From: Verrucomicrobiota bacterium
GTDB lineage: Bacteria; Verrucomicrobiota; Verrucomicrobiia; Limisphaerales; UBA11358
Reading direction: 5' to 3'
DNA: 15,709 nt
Assembly (NCBI GenBank): GCA_026225155.1
Contig: JAMFSG010000113.1
Location: forward strand, 1 to 15,709
Both the position numbers and the translations under genes were made by a program. Numbering within the stretch: position 1 is the first letter of the stretch; the number at the start of each line of letters is the position of its first letter. The notes under the pieces were generated by a model, which saw only the letters and a list, made by a program, of their open reading frames with translations, did no database searches and had not been told where the DNA came from. Positions 7,613 through 14,243 of the stretch are shown here, in pieces.

Positions 7613-9031
7613 TTATCGCACACCACCTCCGCCGCCGCCCGTGCTGCCGGCACCAAAACTGGAACTCGTGGAGCTGCTGGATGAACTCGTCGTTGTCGCG
7701 GTATTTTGCGCACGCAATTGCAACGCGCTCTGCGTCGAGGCGCTGCTGCCGCTGCTGCTGCCGCGCGATGAACTGCTGCTCTGGAACATATTTTGCAATA
7801 CCGACAACGCTTGTTGCGGATCACCATTGTTCAAATGGAACACATAAACATTCTGGTCGCGGTCGGACGGCACATCCAGGCTCTGCATCATTTCTGAAAT
7901 CCCTTCCATCATGTCTTTCGGCGCGGTCACGATGACGGCTTGGATGCGTGAATCCGCCACCGCGGTGACTTGCGTGGCTTTTTTAATGCGGTCGTTCGCG
8001 CTGTTGCCACCCGAATTATTTCCACCGCCACCGCCACCGCCACCGCCGCCAAAAAATCTGGCAAATGGTCCGCCGCCGCCAAAACGGAACGGCGCTTGCG
8101 CGTTATTTCCGGAACCGCCGGAGCTGCTGGGAAAAACATTGCCGAGTTCCGTCGCCACGTCCGTCGGGCTGGCGTATTTCAGGCGAAACACATGGATCTC
8201 CGTTTCCGCTTCCGCGCTGCCATCAATCGCCTTGATGATTTCGACGAGGTGCCGGATGTTCGCCTGCGTGTCCGTGATGACGATGGAATTGCCCGCGTCA
8301 TTGGCCACGACCGTTGCCTGCGGTGAAACGAACGAGGATAAATCTTTGACCAGATCGCCGGCGTCCACAAAACGGATGGGAATCACTTGCGTCACGATCT
8401 CGTCGTTCTTCGGAATTTCCTCCGGCTTGTTGCTGACGCGCACCGGGATGTCGCGCGTCTTCGCGTCGTTTTTGTCCAGGATCGTCAGCGTGCGGTCGCT
8501 GCGAATCGCGGCGTAACCGTTTTGATTCAGCACTTCATTCAACAAATCCACCGCCTCGTCGCGCGTCATCGGGTGACTGCTGATGACGCTTACATTGCCG
8601 TGCACGGGCGTCTCCTCGATGATGATGAAACCCGCCGCGTCACTCAAATAATTCAAGACCATTTCCAATGGTGCGTTGCGGAAATTCAAACGCAGCTCGT
8701 CCACGTTCGTGCCGGTGGCCGGCGGCAAAAATTCCGAAGTCAACGCGTTCTGATTGGGCGCGAATGGCTTCGTCGGCAAAATCACGCCGGAACCTCCGGA
8801 ATTATTTTCCGGCGCCGCATTTTGGTCGGGCGGCTGTTGGTCGGGGGCCGCGTCCGGTGGCGGCGCAACGTCCGGCGGCATGGCATTCGTGGCATCTATT
8901 GCCGAGGATGCGACGGGCGGATTATTTGGATTATTATTTTCATCCGGCGCGTTTGTGTCCGTCTGCGCGAATGCTGGAACGGCCAGCCCGGCGACGCCGA
9001 GCGCGATGAGGGTTAAAATTATTTTTTTCAT
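7613..9031 (-). CDS. gspD: T2SS secretin GspD, N-terminal half (N0-N1-N2 and half N3)
   Basis: A 472-residue periplasmic protein. Order: signal peptide (1-22, ending PAFAQ); a Pro/Asn/Asp-rich linker (to about 105); N0 (about 111-187, LRLNFRNAPLEMVLNYLS); N1 (about 211-271, VIPIRFVDAGDLVKDLSSF and VITDTQANIRHLVEIIKAID); N2 (about 277-387, IHVFRLKYASPTDVATELGNVF and VTAPKDMMEGISEMMQSLD), interrupted by a Gly-rich loop (303-347); and the first half of N3 (394-417, NVYVFHLNNGDPQQALSVLQNMF). The protein then ends in a Ser/Thr-rich tail closing with GGGGGGVR. There is no beta-barrel. In a normal GspD these domains form the periplasmic vestibule that contacts GspC. It overlaps the GspC-like gene by 4 bp (ATGA). 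The Ser and Gly tracts are encoded by short repeats. Confidence 0.92.
   Translation of the reverse strand: MKKIILTLIALGVAGLAVPAFAQTDTNAPDENNNPNNPPVASSAIDATNAMPPDVAPPPDAAPDQQPPDQNAAPENNSGGSGVILPTKPFAPNQNALTSEFLPPATGTNVDELRLNFRNAPLEMVLNYLSDAAGFIIIEETPVHGNVSVISSHPMTRDEAVDLLNEVLNQNGYAAIRSDRTLTILDKNDAKTRDIPVRVSNKPEEIPKNDEIVTQVIPIRFVDAGDLVKDLSSFVSPQATVVANDAGNSIVITDTQANIRHLVEIIKAIDGSAEAETEIHVFRLKYASPTDVATELGNVFPSSSGGSGNNAQAPFRFGGGGPFARFFGGGGGGGGGGNNSGGNSANDRIKKATQVTAVADSRIQAVIVTAPKDMMEGISEMMQSLDVPSDRDQNVYVFHLNNGDPQQALSVLQNMFQSSSSSRGSSSGSSASTQSALQLRAQNTATTTSSSSSSTSSSFGAGSTGGGGGGVR
8022..8050 (-). repeat. Hexanucleotide repeat encoding a ten-Gly run in secretin domain N2
   Basis: The plus strand reads four tandem CCACCG units plus CCGCC, which encode Gly328-Gly337 of the N-terminal secretin half. 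The unit is a multiple of three, so length changes would stay in frame and only alter the loop length. The loop lies between the two halves of the N2 domain, where GspD proteins normally have a short variable turn. Confidence 0.7.
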
Positions 9032-9654
9032 TTGTTTTCCTGTTCCCGTTTTTCTTTAAGTCGTTTCAAAACATCATTGCTGTCGAGGCTGGCCGACGGC
9101 GCGGGCGAATCACCCGCCGCATCGGAAGTTGCCGAACCCGAACCGTCGCCGGTCGTTGCCGCCGGAGCCTCCGGCAAACCCGAACCGGCGGGCGAATCGC
9201 CCTGCTCCACCAATTGCCAGCCGTTGTTTTCCCGCCGCATCTGGTCGCCGATGCGGAGCACGATTTCTTTTTTGTCCGCGCCCAGCAATTTCGCGCCGGC
9301 CGGCGCGATTTCCGTCACGGCATAACCCGCGATCTCGCCGTTCAGCGTCAGGATTTTTTTTACGTCATCCGAGTTGCCGCTGAAAAAGGCGAACATCCCC
9401 TTTTCATAACTCATCGTGCCGACGAGCGTAAATGTCGGCGCGGAATTGGAACGCGATTGACGCGGACGCGGACGATGAATGCGCACTTCATGCGGGTAAC
9501 GGCTCGGATCAAAAATATTCCGGTCCGAAATGAACTGGCTGAATTTTGAATAATCCGGGTCAGCATCGAGAGAAACCGAATTCGTTTGCGCGACGGCGGC
9601 AAAACCATTTGCCAGCGCGAACGAAAGCAGCAAGATTTTTTGGATCAATTTCAT
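9028..9654 (-). CDS. gspC: GspC-like T2SS periplasmic protein with HR-type domain
   Basis: A 208-residue exported protein. It has a cleavable-looking signal peptide (1-23, ending AAVAQ) instead of the inner-membrane anchor normal for GspC. The segment SQFISDRNIFDPSRYP (about 39-54) followed by FTLVGTMSYEKGMFAFF, a GYAVTEI strand and EIVLRIGDQMRR (to about 142) matches the homology-region (HR) beta-sandwich of GspC/PilP proteins, which docks on secretin N0. After this comes an Ala/Gly/Ser/Pro-rich linker and a charged C-terminal helix (LKRLKEKREQENK); no PDZ domain is present. It overlaps gspM upstream and the secretin gene downstream by 4 bp each (ATGA), the expected place for gspC/pilP. PilP-like is an equally good name; the role as secretin adaptor is inferred. 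Confidence 0.72.
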   Translation of the reverse strand: MKLIQKILLLSFALANGFAAVAQTNSVSLDADPDYSKFSQFISDRNIFDPSRYPHEVRIHRPRPRQSRSNSAPTFTLVGTMSYEKGMFAFFSGNSDDVKKILTLNGEIAGYAVTEIAPAGAKLLGADKKEIVLRIGDQMRRENNGWQLVEQGDSPAGSGLPEAPAATTGDGSGSATSDAAGDSPAPSASLDSNDVLKRLKEKREQENK

Positions 9655-10187
9655 GGTGTCGTTGACGGCAAAAGTGCGAGTCCGTTGATTTCCAGACCGA
9701 GCGTCAAAGTCTGGCCGGTCGAGTCGTGCGCGCCCAATTCCACTGAATCCAAACGCAGCGGCGTCGGGCTGTTTTCGATCTCGTAAAGAAAACGCGTCAG
9801 CGTGCCGAGCGTGCCGCCCGCCTCCACGCGACAGTCGAGCGTCATGTAATTCGTCGCGTCATTTTTCCAGTTCGGCATGATGCCCGTGAGTTCCGCGCCG
9901 CTGGCGCGCGACCACACGTCGAACGATTTCAAGACCTGCTGTTCCGCCAGCGAAGTATTCGCCGGCAACGCATTCGACTGCATGTCCGACCAGTGATTGC
10001 GGATGCCCGAGTCGCGCTTGATCAATTGATTTCCGTCGCTGACTTTCTGCCGCAACTCGCGGATCTCCGTCGCGCGCGTGCCCCACCAATCCGAGAGCGG
10101 CGTATAGACAAAATCCACGCCCACATACAACCCCACCGCCGCGATGGTCAGCACCATCAACATCTGCTGCCGGTTTTTAATTTTCAT
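9651..10187 (-). CDS. gspM: T2SS inner-membrane platform protein GspM (PilO-like)
   Basis: A 178-residue bitopic protein: a basic N-terminus, one transmembrane helix (about 9-29, LMVLTIAAVGLYVGVDFVY), a helical/coiled-coil stretch (about 38-85, TEIRELRQKVSDGNQLIK), and a ferredoxin-like domain (about 90-172) ending with LTRFLYEIENSPTPLRLDSVEL and LTLGLEINGL, the pattern of GspM/PilO proteins. GspM pairs with GspL to support the assembly ATPase and pseudopilus. The ATG at 10187 is chosen over the GTG at 10193 because a strong GGAGG lies 5 bases upstream of it. The gene overlaps gspL by 11 bp and the GspC-like gene by 4 bp. The length fits GspM. Confidence 0.88.
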   Translation of the reverse strand: MKIKNRQQMLMVLTIAAVGLYVGVDFVYTPLSDWWGTRATEIRELRQKVSDGNQLIKRDSGIRNHWSDMQSNALPANTSLAEQQVLKSFDVWSRASGAELTGIMPNWKNDATNYMTLDCRVEAGGTLGTLTRFLYEIENSPTPLRLDSVELGAHDSTGQTLTLGLEINGLALLPSTTP

Positions 10188-11634
10188 TGGCACCTCCGTT
10201 TCCGTATTGAAATTCCACCGAAAATTGCATCGGCGCTTTGCCGCGAACCTGGCTCAAATGCAGATCGCTCACGCCCGGCAACGCGCGCAATTTCGTCTCC
10301 ATCCCCAGCAGCGCGAGATTGTCACGCGCCGTGCCGGAACAATCCACCGTGCTGCCGTTGTGGATTTCGATCGTCTTCGCCGTCACTTCGCCGTCTTCGG
10401 GAAACGCCAGCGTCATCTGCCGCAAAATCGTCAGCGTGCGGAACGACGTGTCATACCACGGACGAAATTGCCGGATGTTCGCCTCCACGCCTTGCAATTG
10501 CCCGACGTGCGCCTGCATCTGCGACCATTGCGAACGCAGCCGCCACAATTGAAATTCCTGGAACAAAAATAATAAAACCACGAGCGCCGCGATTCCCGCC
10601 GCGACCAGTCCCGTCGTGCCCAAACGGCCCGACGAATATTTTGCGATCGCCTGCTCGATGACCGACGGTTTCGGCGGCAAAAATTCCAGCGGCGGTTTTG
10701 GTTCCGTCAACGCGCGCGCCGCCAGGCTGAACGCGACGGAAACGGAAATTCCCAGCGGCAACGTCGCGGGGAATTCATTCGGCGCGTAGGCGGAAACTAG
10801 TTCGACTTTCAAACCGAGCGGCTCGAAACGCAATTCCAGTTCGTCCGCCAGCGGCTGTGCCAGTTCGCGCGGGCCAAAAATGCGGATGCGTTTTACCGCT
10901 TCGCGGATTTCTGCCGGCAACTGGCCGAGCGTGACGCGCGCCTCGCGCGAAATCACATCCGTGTTCAAACTGCGCCGGCCATTTTCATTTTCCACCGTGC
11001 CGTCGAGCGCGCGCAAGGCCGCGATGCCGCCGCCCGCCGTGACCTGCAAACCGACATTGTTTTCGCCGATCGCCAGCGCGAGCACGCCGTTTGATTTTTC
11101 ATCGCCCGGCGATTGCAGCGCGGAAATTCCCAGCGCGAAACTGATCGGCTTTAATTTCGCCGCCGCCAAAACCGCTTCCAGCGCGACGATCTGCGTGTTC
11201 GGAATGCCCGTGAACAAAACATACTTTTTGTCCGCGGCGATCGGCGTGCGTGAACTGGAAATCTGCAACGTCGCCACGTCCGAGGAAAAACCGCGCTCGG
11301 CTTCCATCTGCAACAAACTCGCGGCGTCCGCTTCCGGCAACGGCGGCAATTCCGTGTGCGCCGTCAAAACCCATTTCAACGGCACGCCGACGATGCAATC
11401 GCGCACGCGCACATTCGCGGCATCGAGCTGGTTGCGGATTTCGCGGCCGACCAGTTCCGGCGCGCCCGTCAGCGGATCAAGCGTGAGCGCGACGGAAAAA
11501 TTTTGCAGCGGCTGCAGCGCGCCGTTTGCGCGGCGCAGCACGACGCCGTCGAGCTTGCTGCCGTCGAACGCCAGCGCGAGCAGCGTCGCCGGCGTTTTCC
11601 GTTTCGGAAAAATGGATTTGAAATCAGGTTTCAT
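10177..11634 (-). CDS. gspL: T2SS inner-membrane platform protein GspL (PilM-PilN-like fusion)
   Basis: A 485-residue protein. A cytoplasmic actin-like PilM/GspL domain covers about 15-310 (LLALAFDGSKLDGVVLRR near the start, RDCIVGVPLKWVLTAHTELPP, LLQMEAERGF). A PilN-like half follows: LEFLPPKP (316-323), a transmembrane helix (about 338-358), a coiled-coil QLWRLRSQWSQMQAHVGQLQ, and a periplasmic ferredoxin-like domain (about 400-478). GspL couples the cytoplasmic ATPase GspE to the pseudopilus and dimerises with GspM. The fused architecture is the T2SS form; in type IV pili the halves are separate PilM and PilN proteins. The start overlaps the gspK stop by 4 bp. GspE itself is not in this window. 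Confidence 0.9.
   Translation of the reverse strand: MKPDFKSIFPKRKTPATLLALAFDGSKLDGVVLRRANGALQPLQNFSVALTLDPLTGAPELVGREIRNQLDAANVRVRDCIVGVPLKWVLTAHTELPPLPEADAASLLQMEAERGFSSDVATLQISSSRTPIAADKKYVLFTGIPNTQIVALEAVLAAAKLKPISFALGISALQSPGDEKSNGVLALAIGENNVGLQVTAGGGIAALRALDGTVENENGRRSLNTDVISREARVTLGQLPAEIREAVKRIRIFGPRELAQPLADELELRFEPLGLKVELVSAYAPNEFPATLPLGISVSVAFSLAARALTEPKPPLEFLPPKPSVIEQAIAKYSSGRLGTTGLVAAGIAALVVLLFLFQEFQLWRLRSQWSQMQAHVGQLQGVEANIRQFRPWYDTSFRTLTILRQMTLAFPEDGEVTAKTIEIHNGSTVDCSGTARDNLALLGMETKLRALPGVSDLHLSQVRGKAPMQFSVEFQYGNGGANEN
10193..10197 (-). promoter_or_regulatory. Strong Shine-Dalgarno site of gspM inside the gspL 3' end
   Basis: The minus strand reads GGAGG, five bases, then the gspM ATG at 10187. 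The site is made from the last codons of gspL (Asn-Gly-Gly-Ala), so the two functions share bases. It decides the gspM start and is one of the few strong Shine-Dalgarno sites in the window, suggesting re-initiation at the one T2SS overlap that is not the ATGA type or a gspH/gspI-style overlap. Confidence 0.65.
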
Positions 11635-12995
11635 TGCGTATTGTTCGCGAGCAAAGTGGATTGCCGGATTTTATCACCGAGCGCCCAGCCGAGTCCGCTC
11701 AAGTCCTGGCGATAAATGATTTTCGGCGTGACGTCGCTGATGTCGAAAATGAATTTCACGCGGCGATAACCGCGCCCGAACGCGCCGACCGCCGCGATGT
11801 CGGCCGTGAATTGAAAACTTTTAGTCGTAACGTAATCGCCTTTTTGCAGCGATTGCAAAGTCGAATTGCCCGTGCCGAGCGCGTCATAAAGCCAGCCGAT
11901 GGAATTGATGAGGTTTGGATTCTGCTCGCGATAAGTGATGAGTTTTTGCGCGTCGGCGTCGGCGGTCTGTTCGTTGCCGTTGTTCAAGCCTTCAAACAAA
12001 GCCGTCAAAACATCTTCGTCCGCCGTGTTGACGTTGACGCGTCCGTAAATGTAAGTGTTTGTGACCGTGGTGATGTTGGTGTAAAGATTCGCAAATTGCG
12101 CCGCGCTCATGCCCGCCTGCCGGCAGCGCACGGCGAAATCCAGGATGCCTTTGTAAGCTCCCAGCCGCGCGACGCTGTTCGTCACGGATTGCACCATATT
12201 CGCCGCGCTGCTGATGCCGGCACTTTGAAAAAGCGTCGTCAACTGGCGCCCGCTTAAACCGGTCACGTTCGTCAACATCGTGCCGTCGGAATGAAAATTC
12301 GGTTCGCGCGTATAAACGGTCGTGTATTCGAGCAGGCCGGAATTTAATTGTCCCGTGCCCGTCGTGGATTTTTCATTCGGATCCAACACGCCGTTGCGGT
12401 TCAAATCATCGCCGACCAGCAGGTTCAAATCCGCGCCGTAAACCAGCCGCAATTCGTCCACGCTTTCAAACTTGGCATTTTTCGATTCATAACCGGCGCT
12501 CGCGTAATCGAGCGAAACCGTTCCGTTCGTGCCGCGCCAATCTAAAATGGCCTCGGCAAAATCGAACGTCATGTTCGGCAGATACGCCAGCGCGTTGGTG
12601 TTCGCGTAATTCAGATTCAGCTTCGAGCCTTCGTCAATCAGGCCGAAATGCAGATTGTTCGGATCATCGCCATTCGGGTCGCGGCCGATGATCCAATAAT
12701 GCGCGTCGCCGACCGGAACATTTTCGCAGGTGAAATTCACGTTGGTCGGAAAAACGCCGTTCGTCGAATAATTCGCGAGATAATAACTGACGTAACGCTG
12801 TGCGCCTTCGAGCGCCTGCTCCGCCGAAATGCCGCTGACGCGATTGTCCGCCGCGCGCAATTCGTAAGTCATCGAGTTCGCGAAATACAGCGCGATGGTC
12901 ACGAGGCCGAGGCAAACCCACAGCACGATCACGAGCACGGAACCGCGATTTTTTTCGCGACCGGCAAAGCTCGTTTTTGTTTCGTGCAGTTTCAT
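11631..12995 (-). CDS. gspK: T2SS minor pseudopilin GspK
   Basis: A 454-residue minor pseudopilin that with GspI and GspJ forms the tip of the pseudopilus. Seen: a basic leader (1-18) ending NRG before the hydrophobic helix SVLVIVLWVCLGLVTIALYF; as usual for GspK, Glu at +5 is absent. The GspK globular domain follows, with LIDEGSKLNLNYAN, FAEAILDWRG, KFESVDELRLVYG and GRVNVNTADEDVL. A perfect EF-hand-like loop (DLNRNGVLDPNE, 197-208) sits inside the large insertion. The length is above the usual 300-350, largely through Asn/Thr-rich insertions. A GGGGA ribosome site lies 6-7 bases upstream of the ATG. There is 1 bp between the gspJ stop and this start, and a 4-bp overlap with gspL. Confidence 0.92.
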   Translation of the reverse strand: MKLHETKTSFAGREKNRGSVLVIVLWVCLGLVTIALYFANSMTYELRAADNRVSGISAEQALEGAQRYVSYYLANYSTNGVFPTNVNFTCENVPVGDAHYWIIGRDPNGDDPNNLHFGLIDEGSKLNLNYANTNALAYLPNMTFDFAEAILDWRGTNGTVSLDYASAGYESKNAKFESVDELRLVYGADLNLLVGDDLNRNGVLDPNEKSTTGTGQLNSGLLEYTTVYTREPNFHSDGTMLTNVTGLSGRQLTTLFQSAGISSAANMVQSVTNSVARLGAYKGILDFAVRCRQAGMSAAQFANLYTNITTVTNTYIYGRVNVNTADEDVLTALFEGLNNGNEQTADADAQKLITYREQNPNLINSIGWLYDALGTGNSTLQSLQKGDYVTTKSFQFTADIAAVGAFGRGYRRVKFIFDISDVTPKIIYRQDLSGLGWALGDKIRQSTLLANNTQ

Positions 12996-12996
12996 C

Positions 12997-13788
12997 TCAA
13001 ATCCCCATCGTCGTCGCGGACGTGATCACGATGTTCGTGCGCGCGATGGAATCAATCGGCACAACAAGTTGAATCGGCTGCGCGGCGGCATTGCCCGCCA
13101 TCTGGATGGTCACGCGCACGGCGAGCGGCAGATTTGTGTTGACCGAAACGGTGCTCGTCGTGTCCCAGGTGTCGTTCCAAATCGCGCCGTCGTAACAGGA
13201 AAATTTGATGTTGTCCACGCCGCTCAACATGAGCTGGTCGTCCACCTGCGGCGTAGAAACAGTCAGCAAATTCCGCCAGACGCTGCGATACAAATCCTTG
13301 CCGCGCGACGACATGTCCGCCGGATTTTTTAATTCATAAGTCACGCGCTGGATGTCCGACCACGGCGCTTTGTCCGCGAGCGTGCCCGTCGCCGTGAACA
13401 TCTCGATCGCCACCGGCTCGCTCACGCCGACGCTCGTGATGCCGTTGCCCGCGCGAAAACCGCCGGACAAAACTTTCGTCGTGCCGTTCGTCGGCGTGAC
13501 GCAGTTTTGCAGGTCGCGTTTCAAAAAATTCACCGCCGAATCCACGGGTGATTCGGCATCCACCGTTTCGACCGTCGCCTGGCGCAAGTTCAACGAGGAA
13601 TACAACACGGCATTGATCGCCAGCAACACCAGCGCCGAAATGCCGATGGCGAGAACCATCTCGATCAGCGTGAACGCGTGGTTCGTTGAATCGTTGCAGC
13701 ATTGAATTGTTGAACCGGAAAACGCGCGGGAATTTTGCGACGATTTAACGATGCAACGATTCAACCAGTCTCGATTCAACGACTTCAC
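12997..13788 (-). CDS. gspJ: T2SS minor pseudopilin GspJ with a long leader
   Basis: A 263-residue minor pseudopilin. From a GTG start at 13788, a 38-residue leader (VKSLNRDWLNRCIV...STIQCCNDSTNHA) precedes the prepilin helix FTLIEMVLAIGISALVLL (Glu at +5; Ala, not Gly, at -1). The globular part contains PVDSAVNFLKRDLQNCV, VTYEL and GVDNIKFSCYDGAIWNDTW, typical of GspJ. The GTG is chosen because the frame upstream of it overlaps gspI in another frame, a weak GGAAA lies about 9 bases before it, and its first codons match those at the gspH ATG almost base for base. The leader DNA is a copy of a palindromic repeat also found at gspH. The start is the main uncertainty; the gene identity is not. 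Confidence 0.85.
   Translation of the reverse strand: MKSLNRDWLNRCIVKSSQNSRAFSGSTIQCCNDSTNHAFTLIEMVLAIGISALVLLAINAVLYSSLNLRQATVETVDAESPVDSAVNFLKRDLQNCVTPTNGTTKVLSGGFRAGNGITSVGVSEPVAIEMFTATGTLADKAPWSDIQRVTYELKNPADMSSRGKDLYRSVWRNLLTVSTPQVDDQLMLSGVDNIKFSCYDGAIWNDTWDTTSTVSVNTNLPLAVRVTIQMAGNAAAQPIQLVVPIDSIARTNIVITSATTMGI
13684..13783. repeat. Palindromic dispersed repeat, copy at the gspJ 5' end
   Basis: GTTGAATCGTTGCA (13685-13698) and its exact reverse complement (13752-13765) form a 14-bp inverted repeat 53 bp apart, with further imperfect pairing toward the centre. The right flank (13747-13781) matches 14767-14801 at the gspH 5' end in 32 of 35 positions. All of it lies within the gspJ leader-coding region just downstream of the gspI stop. 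It may be a REP- or MITE-like element. Confidence 0.75.
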
Positions 13789-13805
13789 TTTGTTATTTCC
13801 GATTT

Positions 13806-14243
13806 TCAAAATTGTGCGCCCGTGTTTGCCGTGGCCGCCGGCGTTTGCGGCGCGGCCAGCGTGCTCATCTTCACCGCGTAATCTTTTCCCTGCGCGGAAA
13901 ACTTTACTTCCGCCGTCAGCAATTCCATCTGCGCCAGCGGATCCTGCGGCCAGGTCTGATGCGACAACGACCAGCGAAAATCCAGCGTGCCTTCCGTGAT
14001 CGTGCCGCTCTGCGCGCTGATCCAATTCGTCGTCACGATGCTCTCGCTCAAAACCCGGTCGGCCACGCGCGCCGCCTCGCTTTTTCGTGACGCCACTTCG
14101 CCCGCAAGACTCGCGAGCCGCATCACTTCCACCGCCGCCGGCACCACGATGGCCAGAAACAGCAACGCCGCCAAAACTTCCGCCAGCGTAAAACCCGCAT
14201 TTTTGGCCGCGCGGTTTTTAATTGGCGTGGCTGTCAATTTCAT
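13806..14243 (-). CDS. gspI: T2SS minor pseudopilin GspI
   Basis: A 145-residue minor pseudopilin of the pseudopilus tip. Leader of 17 residues ending KNAG, then FTLAEVLAALLFLAIVVPAAVEVM with Gly at -1 and Glu at +5, as prepilin peptidase prefers. The following segment (AARVADRVLSESIVTTNW...DFRWSLSHQTWPQDPL...LTAEVKF) has the alpha/beta layout of GspI and ends in a short Ala/Thr/Pro tail. The length is normal (about 120-150). The ATG at 14243 lies 26 bp inside the gspH 3' end; no later ATG precedes the prepilin helix. The stop is followed after 17 bp by the gspJ GTG. Confidence 0.87.
   Translation of the reverse strand: MKLTATPIKNRAAKNAGFTLAEVLAALLFLAIVVPAAVEVMRLASLAGEVASRKSEAARVADRVLSESIVTTNWISAQSGTITEGTLDFRWSLSHQTWPQDPLAQMELLTAEVKFSAQGKDYAVKMSTLAAPQTPAATANTGAQF

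Noticed and set aside
8387..9016. Plus-strand open frame of 209 codons opposite the N-terminal secretin gene
   Set aside because: Arg/Val-rich shadow of a gene whose N0-N2 domains are clear on the minus strand.
10880..11719. Plus-strand open frame of 279 codons opposite gspL
   Set aside because: Antisense to gspL, no recognisable motif, no operon context; a shadow frame.
13789..14025. N-terminal extension of gspJ to an upstream ATG
   Set aside because: It would read through most of the gspI 3' half in another frame and gives a His/Gly/Arg-rich sequence unlike any prepilin leader; the GTG at 13788 fits better.
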